A DNA stretch of 55,757 nucleotides from Bacteroidota bacterium (GCA_021300195.1 JAJTIE010000039.1:1-55757), one strand, 5' to 3'. Positions 18,129 through 27,180 are shown, numbered from the stretch's first letter. A program made the numbers and translations. Notes: a model not told the origin generated them from the letters alone.

Positions 18129-18136
18129 CAAAGGAA
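18129..18136 (-). promoter_or_regulatory. Near-consensus -7 box TTCCTTTG of the phage-like module
   Basis: TTCCTTTG differs from TAnnTTTG at one base and ends 4 bases before the ATG at 18124, the same geometry as several host genes here. This would make a leaderless mRNA from a host-type promoter. Confidence 0.4.
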
Positions 18137-18236
18137 GCCCCCTGCTTTCAATCCGCCAAAAGGGCTTTCTTTACGGAGTGCTGTGGCCTACCCGCTTAGT
18201 TTTTCTGCTTACTCCAGCGGCTTTTTGCCCGCCAGT

Positions 18237-19364
18237 CTACAGGCCTTCGTAGAGGTTTTCCTTTAGCTGTCCATCCGGGCCAAATAGCAGCACCATATTC
18301 CAGTGGGGGTACAGCCACTGGTTTGGCTTGGGGGTTACGGGGTCTTGCAGCTGGATGTAGTACTGTGCCTGTTGGCTATGGTGGGAGCCCAGCAGCTGTT
18401 CGGCCTGGTGTAGCCGCTGGTAGTAGGCGGCCTGCAGGGCCAGGTAGCCGCCGCCCCAGCGGGTAGCCAGCTGCTGCCAGGGGTCGGGCCTGGTGGGCAG
18501 GCTGCCCCACCAGATGGGCCTGTGTGCCGGGTTTGCGGCCAGGGCACTATCCAGGCCCGGCCAGATGAGTAGCAAGGGCTTATGCTTGCGCCACAGCACC
18601 TGTGCATCGGAGAGTACCACCAGCTCTAGCAGGTACTCGCCACTGGGCAGGCTGGCTGTTTGCAGCTCATCGGCCAGGGTATTCAGCCCCTGTTTCAGGT
18701 AGATGGTTTCGGCATACTGCTCTTGGCTGTGGTACTGCTGCGCGGGGCTACTGCTTGCCAGGGGCTGTTTTTTGTAGAGGATGGTGCGCAGGGTAACGGG
18801 CCCGCTGGAGGGGCTGTATAGCTGGGCATAGTAGGCCAGGCGCTCATATTGGTTGGGCACAGTGTAGCCCAGGATGGGCAGCAGCTGGCTGGCCTGGTAC
18901 GAGTAGCGTTCGCTCAGGATCAGGTCTGAGCCGCGCAGGCCGTCCGAGCCCGGGTAGGGGATGCTGCAGGGCAGCAGCTGGCTGGCATAGTAGGTGCCGG
19001 TCTGGTCCTTCCAGCTTACTAGCAGCAGGTAGGGCCCGGGTGGGGCTAGCAGCAGCTGCTCGTAGTAGTAGGCCTGCTGTGCCGGTGGCAGGGGCTCCAC
19101 GGTATGCAGCAGGCTGGTGGCCTGTGTTTTCCACTCGGCTACCCGCCGGTGGTGCTGCCACAGGGTGTAGGTTATTTCGGATCGATTTTGGCACTGGTGC
19201 TGCACCTCCTGGTAGCGCAGCAGCTGGGCCGGTATTCGGATGAGGGCCCATAGCCGGGCCTGCCCGGTTTCGCTCAGGCGCTGCACACAGGCTAGCTCCA
19301 GGCTAGGCCGTGCGTGCAGGGTGCCCAGGCACAGTAGCAAACAGATCGAACTCCGTAGCATCAT
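18237..19364 (-). CDS. Exported protein of unknown function
   Basis: The N-terminus (MMLRSSICLLLCLGTLHARP) is a signal peptide. The rest, about 355 residues, is mostly beta, Gln/Leu/Tyr-rich, with repeated segments such as GPYLLLVSWKDQ and SGEYLLELVVLSD that look like Ig-like or MG-type strands. The C-terminal helical part ends HWNMVLLFGPDGQ, faintly like the GWxTD-domain proteins of Bacteroidota, but the GWxTD motif itself is missing. The start at 19364 overlaps the rimO 3' end by 62 bases, which is long but needed to keep the signal peptide. It is probably cotranscribed with rimO. Confidence 0.6.
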   Translation of the reverse strand: MMLRSSICLLLCLGTLHARPSLELACVQRLSETGQARLWALIRIPAQLLRYQEVQHQCQNRSEITYTLWQHHRRVAEWKTQATSLLHTVEPLPPAQQAYYYEQLLLAPPGPYLLLVSWKDQTGTYYASQLLPCSIPYPGSDGLRGSDLILSERYSYQASQLLPILGYTVPNQYERLAYYAQLYSPSSGPVTLRTILYKKQPLASSSPAQQYHSQEQYAETIYLKQGLNTLADELQTASLPSGEYLLELVVLSDAQVLWRKHKPLLLIWPGLDSALAANPAHRPIWWGSLPTRPDPWQQLATRWGGGYLALQAAYYQRLHQAEQLLGSHHSQQAQYYIQLQDPVTPKPNQWLYPHWNMVLLFGPDGQLKENLYEGL

Positions 19365-20646
19365 AGATATCTGCCAGATAAAAAGAACCTGCCTGCAGGT
19401 TGGCACCTGTTATCAGCACCTCATTGTCTACCTCGGGGCTATCGTATTCGGTGCGGCCTATGTACCATTCTCCCTCTTGCCGGTCTATCAGCACCCGCAG
19501 CTGCTGGCCTATGCGCTGCTGGTTCAGTTCTGCCGATATCTGCTGCTGTAGGGCCATCACCTCTTCGGCCCGGGCCTCTTTTGCGTCTTGGGGCAGGCTG
19601 TCTGCATACTGGTGGGCGTGCGTACCCTCTTCGTGGCTGTAGGTGAAGACCCCCAGGCGTTCGAAGCGCATTTCTTCTACAAAGCGCATCAGGGCTCGGT
19701 GGTCGGCCTCGGTTTCGCCGGGGTGGCCCACCAGTAGGGTGGTGCGCAGGGCTATGCCAGGCACTTGCTGGCGGATGTGGTGGATCAGCTCGCGTGTCTT
19801 AGCCTCTGTTATACCCCGCCGCATGGCCTTCAGCACCGGGTCGGCTATGTGCTGTAGGGGGATATCCAGGTAGTTGCACAAGGTGGGGCGCTCGGCCACC
19901 AGGGGCAGGATCTCGGTGGGGAAGCCGCTGGGATAGGCATAGTGCAGGCGCACCCACTCTATGCCGGCTACCTGGCTCAGGGCATCCAGCAGGTCGTACA
20001 GGCGGCGCTTTTTGTACAGGTCCAGCCCATAGTAGGTCAGGTCTTGCGCAATCAGGATCAGCTCCTTCACCCCCCGCTGTGCCAGGAAGTGGGCTTCCTC
20101 TACCAGGCTCTCCAGGCTGCGGCTCCGGTGCTTGCCCCGCATGAGGGGGATGGCGCAGAAGGAGCAGGGGCGGTCGCAGCCCTCCGATATTTTCAGGTAG
20201 GCATAGTGCCCGGTGCCGGTCAGCTTTCGCTCGCCTACCAGCTCCCGGCGGTAGTCGGCACCCAGCGTGCTTAGCAGGTCGGGCAGGTCCTGGGTGCCAA
20301 AGTAGCCGTCCACTTCGGGTATCTCCACCTTCAGCTCGTCGCGGTAGCGTTCGCTCAGGCAGCCGGTTACGTATACGCGCTCTACCTCACCTGCTTCCTT
20401 TCGGCGTACATAGTCCAGTATCGTCTGTATGCTTTCCTCCTTGGCATTGTCTATAAAGCCACAGGTATTGATCACCACGGTGCTGGCCGCATCTGTAGCC
20501 CCCTCGTGCACGGCTGCCAGGCCACTGGCCTGCAGCTGGCCCAGCATTACCTCTGTGTCCACCAGGTTTTTGCTGCATCCCAGGGTGATGACATTGATCT
20601 CGGCCGTACGTGTGCCAGCGCGGCTTTGGGTGGGCTTGGTGTGCAT
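19303..20646 (-). CDS. rimO: Ribosomal protein S12 methylthiotransferase RimO
   Basis: This radical-SAM enzyme adds a methylthio group to Asp of ribosomal protein S12. The N-terminal UPF0004 domain opens INVITLGCSKNLVDTEVM and carries conserved Cys in INTCGFIDNAKEES and VTGCLSERY. The radical-SAM CxxxCxxC is in SEGCDRPCSFCAIPLMRG, and the C-terminal TRAM domain ends DATEFDLFA. Length 447 is normal. The minus-strand -7 box TATTTTTG ends 8 bases before the ATG. It is divergent from bioD. Confidence 0.95.
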   Translation of the reverse strand: MHTKPTQSRAGTRTAEINVITLGCSKNLVDTEVMLGQLQASGLAAVHEGATDAASTVVINTCGFIDNAKEESIQTILDYVRRKEAGEVERVYVTGCLSERYRDELKVEIPEVDGYFGTQDLPDLLSTLGADYRRELVGERKLTGTGHYAYLKISEGCDRPCSFCAIPLMRGKHRSRSLESLVEEAHFLAQRGVKELILIAQDLTYYGLDLYKKRRLYDLLDALSQVAGIEWVRLHYAYPSGFPTEILPLVAERPTLCNYLDIPLQHIADPVLKAMRRGITEAKTRELIHHIRQQVPGIALRTTLLVGHPGETEADHRALMRFVEEMRFERLGVFTYSHEEGTHAHQYADSLPQDAKEARAEEVMALQQQISAELNQQRIGQQLRVLIDRQEGEWYIGRTEYDSPEVDNEVLITGANLQAGSFYLADIYDATEFDLFATVPGHPARTA

Positions 20647-20654
20647 GATTGGTA

Positions 20655-20662
20655 CAAAAATA
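20655..20662 (-). promoter_or_regulatory. -7 box TATTTTTG of rimO
   Basis: This exact TAnnTTTG match lies on the minus strand 8 bases before the rimO ATG, implying a leader of only a few bases. It is arranged back to back with the bioD promoter. Confidence 0.6.
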
Positions 20663-20674
20663 CGAGGTATCTGC

Positions 20675-20682
20675 TAGTTTTG
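20675..20682 (+). promoter_or_regulatory. -7 box TAGTTTTG of bioD
   Basis: This exact TAnnTTTG match ends 4 bases before the bioD ATG at 20687. Transcription would begin at or next to the start codon, giving a leaderless mRNA. Confidence 0.6.
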
Positions 20683-20686
20683 CGTG

Positions 20687-21331
20687 ATGCAAGCGATTGT
20701 AGTAGCCGGAATAGGCACGGATGTGGGAAAAACCGTGGTGAGTGCCGCGCTGGTGCGTGGCCTGGGTGCCAGCTATTGGAAGCCTGTGCAGGCCGGTACC
20801 GAGCCTATGACAGACAGCCAGCGGGTAGCAGCATGGGCTGGCTGTGCGCCCGGGCGCATATTGCCCGAGGCCTACTGCCTGCAGGCCCCAGAGAGCCCAC
20901 ACAGCAGTGCGGAGAAGGAGGGCATCCGCCTGGACACGGGCCGGCTGAAGCTGCCCGCCGACCTGGCGGGGCCGCTGGTGATAGAGGGTGCGGGGGGGCT
21001 GATGGTGCCCCTGAATGAAGAAAGCGTTTACCTGGACGTGATTGTGCAGTGGCAGCAGCCCGTGGTGCTGGTGGCCAGCCTGTACCTGGGGGCCATAAAC
21101 CACAGCCTGCTGAGTGTGGAAGTGCTGAAGATCCGAAACGTGCCTGTGCTGGGCATGCTCTTTACCGGCCCGGCCAGTGCGTCTATGGAGTCGTACATCC
21201 TGCAGTACAGTGGCTACCGGCCGCTGGGCAGGGTGCCCCAGCTAGATGAGATAAATCCTGATAGCCTGCAGTGGGCCTACCAGCACCACATCGACCACGC
21301 CTACCTGGCCTCCGCGCTGGGAAGGAGCTAG
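20687..21331 (+). CDS. bioD: Dethiobiotin synthetase BioD
   Basis: BioD closes the ureido ring of dethiobiotin from DAPA, CO2 and ATP, the next-to-last step of biotin synthesis. The P-loop is GIGTDVGKT (residues 8-16), then WKPVQAGTEP and the VIEGAGGLMVPL switch segment. Length 214 is normal. The ATG at 20687 is preferred to GTG at 20684 because of the promoter spacing. No other bio genes are in the window, though birA, the biotin ligase, is at 34063. It converges with mrdA. Confidence 0.93.
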   Translation: MQAIVVAGIGTDVGKTVVSAALVRGLGASYWKPVQAGTEPMTDSQRVAAWAGCAPGRILPEAYCLQAPESPHSSAEKEGIRLDTGRLKLPADLAGPLVIEGAGGLMVPLNEESVYLDVIVQWQQPVVLVASLYLGAINHSLLSVEVLKIRNVPVLGMLFTGPASASMESYILQYSGYRPLGRVPQLDEINPDSLQWAYQHHIDHAYLASALGRS

Positions 21332-21353
21332 GCTAGAGGTGTGCGCGGCCAAG

Positions 21354-23240
21354 TTAGCGTTTGTTGCGTGCTTTCTCCTCGGCCTGGCGCTGGTAGTAGG
21401 CTTCGGAATAATCGGGCCGCTTGTAGGGTGCCATATAGTCCTTCTCCTTCAGGTAGGTCAGCAGGGCCTTGTCTTTTACTGCTCCCTTTAGGTATTGCTC
21501 CAGCATCAGCTTGGTGATAGGGGCTGCCATTTCTCCGCCAAAGCCCGCATTCTCTACGATCACCGCAATGGCGATCTTGGGGTTGTCTTTTGGGGCAAAG
21601 GCAATGAAGACCGAGTGGTCTTCGCCATGCGGGTTTTCTGCCGTGCCGGTTTTGCCCGCCACCTCTATGCCCTCCACCTGTGCCCACACGCCCGTACCTG
21701 CCGATACGACCTTCGCCATCGCATCTGCCACCAGGTCAAAGTGTTTTCGGGCTATGCCGGTTTCGTGCCGCCGAAACTGGGGCGCGGTCTGGCGGGTATT
21801 GGGGTCCAGTAGTTTCCGGAAGAAATGAGGCTCTATGTAGTAGCCCCGATTGGCAATGGTAGCCATGGCATTGGCCATTTGCAGCGGGGTCATCAGCACC
21901 TCTCCCTGCCCGATGGCGTTGGATACGATGGTCATCCCATTCCAGCGGTTGTGCCTGTACCATTTGTCATACAGCTTGCTGCTGGGTATGTTTCCCCGCG
22001 TCTCATTGGGTATGTCTATCCCGGTGTGGATGCCTGCACCGAAACGCTGCATGTAGTCGTACCAGGTATCGTAGGCCCGATATACATTCTGGAAATGGTC
22101 ATTCTGCATATAGTCCACATACACGCCTGCAAAAAAGGCATTGCAGCTATACTGTATGGCACCATCCACACTCAGGGGTCCGGGGTGTGCGTGGCACTTG
22201 GGCCTGCCTATGGGGCTACGGGCAAAGTAGCCCGCGCAGGGGTATCGCATCTGGGGTGTAAGGGTCTCTTCATTCAGGGCAATGAGGGCATTCAGTACCT
22301 TGAAGATAGAACCCGGGGGGTACTTGGCCTGCAGGGGGCGATTAAAGAGGGGGTTTAGCGTATCCTGGCGCAGCAGGCGGAAGTAGTGGATGAGTTTCTG
22401 CTTGCCCACCAGGTAGTTGGGGTTGTAGGTGGGGGCACTCACAAAGGCGAGAATCTCGCCCGAGCTCGGCTCAATGGCCACAATGGAGCCCAGCTTGTTG
22501 GCCATAATCTCTTCGCCCAGCTGCTGCAGCTTCACATCTACGGAGATCATCAGGTCTTCGCCCTTCTGCGGGATGGTGTCCAGCTCTCCGTTCCGGAAGG
22601 CACCTACCTCCCGCTGGTGCACATCGTATATAATATGCTTTACCCCTTTTTTGCCCCGCAGTAGTTTTTCGTATCGGCGTTCTATGCCGGTTTTTCCTAT
22701 CAGGTCGCCCGACTTGTAGTAGCCGTCTGCTGCCAGGTCTCCCTCATTCACCTCGGATATATAGCCCAGGTAGTTGGCCCCCACTGGGTAGGTGTAGTTT
22801 CGGGTATTGCGTACATCTATATAGATGCCCTTGTACTTCCACAGCTGCTCTTGCAGGCCATAGTAGGTGTCGGTGCTTACAAAGCCCTTGAGCAGGCTCT
22901 TTTTGAATCGGTTGTACGCCTCGGCATGTGCCAGGGTCTCCAGCAGCTTTCGCCTGGGCATCTTCAGCATCTGGCACAGGGCTGCCGTGTCGGGTATATA
23001 CAGCTCGCTGGGTACTATGTAGATGTTGAAAATTGGATCGTTGGTTACATAGATCTTCCCGTTTCGATCGTATATGATGCCCCTGGAGGGTAGCAGCACC
23101 TGCTGCTTGATCACGTTATTTTTGGCTTTTGCGGCATAGTCGTCGCTCACCACCTGCAGGTAGAAAAGCCGGACGATGAATACCAGGCTTACCAGGCCGA
23201 ACATGGCCAGCAGCAGGAGTCTACGCTCTTTGTTCTGCAT
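21354..23240 (-). CDS. mrdA: Penicillin-binding protein 2 (elongasome transpeptidase)
   Basis: PBP2 crosslinks peptidoglycan during rod elongation. One N-terminal membrane helix (about 7-27) is followed by the PBP dimerisation domain (LPSRGIIYDRNGK near residue 50) and the transpeptidase domain. The nucleophile is in YPPGSIFKVLNAL (SxxK, about residue 313), the SxN motif is in YSCNAFF, and the KTG motif is in VAGKTGTAENPHG. Length 628 is normal. It is the last gene of the mreB-mreC-mreD-mrdA run, with a 2-base gap from mreD. rodA, often next in this order, is absent. Confidence 0.95.
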   Translation of the reverse strand: MQNKERRLLLLAMFGLVSLVFIVRLFYLQVVSDDYAAKAKNNVIKQQVLLPSRGIIYDRNGKIYVTNDPIFNIYIVPSELYIPDTAALCQMLKMPRRKLLETLAHAEAYNRFKKSLLKGFVSTDTYYGLQEQLWKYKGIYIDVRNTRNYTYPVGANYLGYISEVNEGDLAADGYYKSGDLIGKTGIERRYEKLLRGKKGVKHIIYDVHQREVGAFRNGELDTIPQKGEDLMISVDVKLQQLGEEIMANKLGSIVAIEPSSGEILAFVSAPTYNPNYLVGKQKLIHYFRLLRQDTLNPLFNRPLQAKYPPGSIFKVLNALIALNEETLTPQMRYPCAGYFARSPIGRPKCHAHPGPLSVDGAIQYSCNAFFAGVYVDYMQNDHFQNVYRAYDTWYDYMQRFGAGIHTGIDIPNETRGNIPSSKLYDKWYRHNRWNGMTIVSNAIGQGEVLMTPLQMANAMATIANRGYYIEPHFFRKLLDPNTRQTAPQFRRHETGIARKHFDLVADAMAKVVSAGTGVWAQVEGIEVAGKTGTAENPHGEDHSVFIAFAPKDNPKIAIAVIVENAGFGGEMAAPITKLMLEQYLKGAVKDKALLTYLKEKDYMAPYKRPDYSEAYYQRQAEEKARNKR

Positions 23241-23242
23241 AC

Positions 23243-23761
23243 TTATCTTCTTTGTGCCCTGTGGAAGACCATGATTACAAACACAAAGGCCCAGAAGACA
23301 CTCATTAGGCTACTGGTCACAATGGTATACAGGGTGCTGAGGTGCATACCAAAATCAATGAGTAAGTTATAGATCAGCTCATAAAATACCAGCAGGGGTA
23401 GCAGGTAGCCTAGCTGCCAGCTAAGTTGATTCCGTTCGATATCGAAGTCATCCAGCAGCTCGGCAGATGATTGACGGCTGATCATCAGGATCCAGCGGGT
23501 GCGGAGTACTACCAGTAGCACCAGGCAGAAGCTACTGCCCCCCAGTGGCCAGCCCAGTAGTACGTCCGTTAGCAGCCCGGTAACAAAAGCGACCATATAC
23601 AGCACCCAGGGGGATAGCGAGAGGGGCAGCATGAGTACGATAAGGGGATAGAGCTTGGGGTACGCATGCCACTCGGGCAGGGCCAGCAGGTCCTTCAGCA
23701 GAAAAGCCTGTATGAACAGGATCAACAAAGACAGTCCCAGGATGCGCAGTAGCTGGTTCAT
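23243..23761 (-). CDS. mreD: Rod shape-determining protein MreD
   Basis: A 172-residue inner membrane protein with about five hydrophobic segments (6-22, 38-60, 62-100, 118-136, 143-165), the size and pattern of MreD. The segment GLLTDVLLGWPLG matches the family's GLxxDxxxG motif. It overlaps mreC by 4 bases and leaves 2 bases before mrdA. MreD is part of the elongation complex with MreB and MreC. Confidence 0.88.
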   Translation of the reverse strand: MNQLLRILGLSLLILFIQAFLLKDLLALPEWHAYPKLYPLIVLMLPLSLSPWVLYMVAFVTGLLTDVLLGWPLGGSSFCLVLLVVLRTRWILMISRQSSAELLDDFDIERNQLSWQLGYLLPLLVFYELIYNLLIDFGMHLSTLYTIVTSSLMSVFWAFVFVIMVFHRAQRR

Positions 23762-24612
23762 GGCTGGTCTGTACGGAGTGAGTCTATCTCTGCCTGGCGG
23801 ATATTCTTTACCAGATAGAGATAGTGTGTGCGATAAAAGTCTGTGGCAATCTTTACCCGGATGTTATAGAACCCCTCGGGTTGCTCCTCATCTACGTAGT
23901 CTATAGTACCCAGTCGGTATCCGGGCGGAAAGATGTTGCTCTGGCTGCTAGTTACCACCGTTTGGCCGGGCTTAACGTGGAAGTGCAGGGGTACATGCTC
24001 CAGATAACCGTAGCGGGGGTTGCCACCGGTCCAGCGAAAGCTGCCCAGCACATCATCCTCCAGTATGCGTGCATTTACCCGCATCTTGCTGTTTAGCAGG
24101 CTCATGGCCAGGGAGTAGTGCTCTGCTACCTCTACCAGCAGCCCGGCTACGCCGTTCTCGCTGATGACCCCCATGCCTACCTCGGCTCCATCTTTTCGGC
24201 CTACATCCAGCTTCAGGTAGTTATACTCACCCAGGGTACCACTATGCAGGGCCCGCGCCGGTATGAAGCGGTACTGCTCGTCCGGTATCAGGCTATCGGG
24301 CAGGGTGTTGTAGGCTGTGCTGAGGGGCTCACGGTACTTGTAGGCTTCCAGCTCCTGGCTGGTGTGCAGCAGGCTCTGCCGCAGCGCAATGTTTTCTGCC
24401 AATAGCTTTTCATTGTCCTCTGCCAGGTTAAAATATCCGCTAACAGCGGCATTGGTGCTGGCCACGGCATTAGCCAGGCTATCTCCCCAGCTATTGAACA
24501 CAAGGGTATGGGCGTTATTGTAGCTGGCTAGCAGCCATACAGAAATAGCCTGTATGGCTATAAACCAAATAAGATTCCGGTAGGCGTAGAGAAAAGCCAG
24601 AAGCCTGCCCAT
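23758..24612 (-). CDS. mreC: Rod shape-determining protein MreC
   Basis: MreC is anchored by one helix (about residues 12-30) and has a periplasmic coiled coil (about 60-95, AEDNEKLLAENIALRQSLL) followed by two beta domains with GVISENGVAGLLVEV and NPRYGYLEHVP. It links MreB filaments to PBP2. Length 284 fits. It starts 6 bases after the mreB stop and overlaps mreD by 4. Confidence 0.93.
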   Translation of the reverse strand: MGRLLAFLYAYRNLIWFIAIQAISVWLLASYNNAHTLVFNSWGDSLANAVASTNAAVSGYFNLAEDNEKLLAENIALRQSLLHTSQELEAYKYREPLSTAYNTLPDSLIPDEQYRFIPARALHSGTLGEYNYLKLDVGRKDGAEVGMGVISENGVAGLLVEVAEHYSLAMSLLNSKMRVNARILEDDVLGSFRWTGGNPRYGYLEHVPLHFHVKPGQTVVTSSQSNIFPPGYRLGTIDYVDEEQPEGFYNIRVKIATDFYRTHYLYLVKNIRQAEIDSLRTDQP

Positions 24613-24618
24613 AGTGGA

Positions 24619-25644
24619 CTACTGCATCAGGTATTTGTATTTTTTAAATTCCTTGAGTGCGATACCAGTACCACGCACCACCGCCCGCAGGGGGTCGTCG
24701 GCCACGTGGATGGGGAGTTTGGTTTTTTCTTTGATGCGGATATCCAGGCCGCGCAGCAGGGCACCGCCCCCGGTAAGGTGTATGCCATGCTCATAGATGT
24801 CTGCCGACAGTTCTGGCGGGGTCATCTCCAGGGCTTTCAGGATGGCATCCTCTATCTTGACAATCGATTTGTTGATGGCATGGGCTACTTCCTTGTAGCT
24901 GATGGAGATCTTCTTGGGGATACCGGTCATAATGTCTCGGCCCTTTATCTCCACATTTTCGGGTGGGTTGTCCAGCTCGGGTATGGCTGCTCCCACCTCT
25001 ATCTTGATTCGTTCGGCAGTTTTTTCGCCTATCTGCAGGTTGTGCTGCCGGCGTACGTACTCCAGTATGTCATTGGTCAGCTCGTCGCCTGCGGTGCGGA
25101 TGCTCTGGTCGCAGATGATGCCATTGAGGGCAATAACGGCAATCTCGGTAGTGCCCCCCCCAATGTCTACCACCATGTGGCCTACGGGTGCCTGCACATC
25201 TATGCCTATGCCAATGGCGGCAGCCATGGGCTCGTGCAGCATGTGCACTTCCTTGGCCCCGGCATGCTCGGCACTGTCTCGCACGGCGCGTTTCTCCACC
25301 TCGGTAATGCCCGAGGGGATGCAGATAACCATACGGTGGCTGGTGGCAAAGAAGCCTCTTTCGGTGTTAATCTTCTTGATGAACTCCCGAATCATGGCCT
25401 CGGCGTTGGTAAAGTCTGCAATCACCCCATCGCGCAGCGGCCGCACGGTCTTGATGTTCTCATGGGTCTTTTCGTGCATCATGAGGGCTTCTTTGCCCAC
25501 GGCTATTACCTTGTTGTTGTTGTTCCGGTCTATGGCCACGATGGAGGGCTCATCTACCACCACCTTGTCGTTATACATGATCAGGGTATTGGCAGTACCC
25601 AGGTCAATGGCAATCTCTCGGGTCAGGAAATCAAACAGTCCCAT
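24619..25644 (-). CDS. mreB: Actin-like rod shape protein MreB
   Basis: This bacterial actin organises the elongation machinery under the membrane. It opens MGLFDFLTREIAIDLGTANT with the phosphate-1 motif, then has VVDIGGGTTEIAVI (phosphate-2), MLHEPMAAAIGIGID and HLTGGGALLRGLD (adenosine motif). Length 341 is typical. It lies 6 bases downstream of purH and 6 upstream of mreC, so it is probably read as part of the long minus-strand transcript. Confidence 0.97.
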   Translation of the reverse strand: MGLFDFLTREIAIDLGTANTLIMYNDKVVVDEPSIVAIDRNNNNKVIAVGKEALMMHEKTHENIKTVRPLRDGVIADFTNAEAMIREFIKKINTERGFFATSHRMVICIPSGITEVEKRAVRDSAEHAGAKEVHMLHEPMAAAIGIGIDVQAPVGHMVVDIGGGTTEIAVIALNGIICDQSIRTAGDELTNDILEYVRRQHNLQIGEKTAERIKIEVGAAIPELDNPPENVEIKGRDIMTGIPKKISISYKEVAHAINKSIVKIEDAILKALEMTPPELSADIYEHGIHLTGGGALLRGLDIRIKEKTKLPIHVADDPLRAVVRGTGIALKEFKKYKYLMQ

Positions 25645-25650
25645 GCGGAT

Positions 25651-27132
25651 TTAATGTCTAAAGTGTCGGGTTCCGGTTATGGCCATGGTCAGGCCCTGTT
25701 GGTTGCAGTAGTCTATGGTCTCTTGGTCTCGCACACTGCCGCCTGGCTGCAGGATGTAGCGGATGCCTGCTGCATGCGCGGCCGCCACCCCGTCTGAGAA
25801 TGGGAAGAAGCCGTCGGAAGCCAGAATGGCGTCTTTCAGGTCGAAGCCCATGCGCCGGGCCTTGTCTATGGCCTGGTTCAGGGCATCTATCCGGCTAGTC
25901 TGGCCGCAGCCAGCCCCGATCATCTGGCCATCTTTTACAATGGCAATGGCGTTGCTTTTCAGCTGCTTAGCGCAGCGCTCGCCCATCAGCAGGTCGGCCG
26001 TTCTGCGGGCATCGGGCTGGGGGCCGGTTACGATCTCCAGTGTTTCCGGGGTGGATACGGCACGGTCGGTTTCCTGCACCAGCAGCCCATTCAGTATGCT
26101 GCGCTGCTCGCGGCGGGGCAGGTTCAGGTGTTTGTAGCGGATGATTCGCCGATTGGCCTTTTGCTGCAGCAGGGCCAGGGCCTCAGTGCTGATCTGTGGG
26201 GCGAGCAGTACCTCAAAAAACTGGCTGTGCATGGCCTGTGCCGCAGCCAGATCCACCGGCAGGTTGGTTATCAGGATGCCGCCAAAAGCACTTACGGGGT
26301 CGCAGGCCAGTGCGCGGCTATAGGCTTCGGCAGCGCTGTTGCCCGTGGCTATGCCGCAGGCATTGGTGTGCTTGATGATGACGAAGGTGCCGGGGTCAAA
26401 GTCTCGGATGGCCCGCAGGGCAGCATCCATATCCAGCAGGTTGTTGTAGCTCAGCGCCTTGCCGCCCAGTAGCTCATACAGTTCGTCTGCATTGCCTATG
26501 TAGTGTGCCTGCTGGTGGGGGTTCTCGCCATAGCGCAGGGGGGCACCGGCCATGTAGCCTGCTATGGCCGTATCGTAGCGCATGGTTTCGGCAAAGGCAC
26601 GTCCGGCCAGGTATCTACGGTCTGCCAGGCTGGTGGCGGCTCCATTGGCCTCTAGCGTTTGGGCCAGGTAGTCATACTCGGCCTGGCTAGCCACTATGGC
26701 TACATCGCGATAGTTTTTGGCACCAGCGCGTATCAGGCTTACGCCACCGATGTCTATTTTCTCAATGATGGTGGCCTCGTCGTCGGTTTCTTCCAGGGTT
26801 TTTTCGAATGGGTAGAGGTCTACCACCACCAAGTCAAAAAAGGGCAGGCCGTGGGCCTCCATGTCCTGTAGGTGTGCGGGGTCGGACTGCCGAGCCAGTA
26901 TGCCGCCAAATACAGCGGGGTGCAGCGTCTTTACCCGCCCACCCAGTATGCTGGGGTAGCCCGTAATGTCGGAAATCTCATGCACGCTACAGCCCAGCCC
27001 CTGCAGATAGGAAGCTGTGCCGCCTGTGCTGTAAAGCTGTACGCCTGCTGCATGCAGGCTCTGTGCAATGCGGTCAAGCCCCTGCTTGTGAAACACAGAG
27101 AGCAGGGCCGAGCGAATAGGTTTTACTTCCAC
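25651..27132 (-). CDS. purH: Bifunctional AICAR formyltransferase/IMP cyclohydrolase
   Basis: PurH performs the last two steps of IMP synthesis. The N-terminal cyclohydrolase domain (about 1-190) has YSTGGTASYL, GYPSILGGRVKTLHP and DLYPFEKT. The transformylase domain has LRYGENPHQQAHY, the catalytic IIKHTNACGIATG, and ends TGTRHFRH as expected. Length 493 is slightly short but complete. The start codon is GTG. It follows purN by 48 bases and precedes mreB by 6. Confidence 0.97.
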   Translation of the reverse strand: MEVKPIRSALLSVFHKQGLDRIAQSLHAAGVQLYSTGGTASYLQGLGCSVHEISDITGYPSILGGRVKTLHPAVFGGILARQSDPAHLQDMEAHGLPFFDLVVVDLYPFEKTLEETDDEATIIEKIDIGGVSLIRAGAKNYRDVAIVASQAEYDYLAQTLEANGAATSLADRRYLAGRAFAETMRYDTAIAGYMAGAPLRYGENPHQQAHYIGNADELYELLGGKALSYNNLLDMDAALRAIRDFDPGTFVIIKHTNACGIATGNSAAEAYSRALACDPVSAFGGILITNLPVDLAAAQAMHSQFFEVLLAPQISTEALALLQQKANRRIIRYKHLNLPRREQRSILNGLLVQETDRAVSTPETLEIVTGPQPDARRTADLLMGERCAKQLKSNAIAIVKDGQMIGAGCGQTSRIDALNQAIDKARRMGFDLKDAILASDGFFPFSDGVAAAHAAGIRYILQPGGSVRDQETIDYCNQQGLTMAITGTRHFRH

Positions 27133-27180
27133 CGTACTGTAAACTGAAGCTGCAAAATCGGTTTGAATGGCAAGTTAACC

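Noticed and set aside
24706-25797. 363-codon plus-strand open frame
   Set aside because: Antisense to mreB and the end of purH; no protein family signal.
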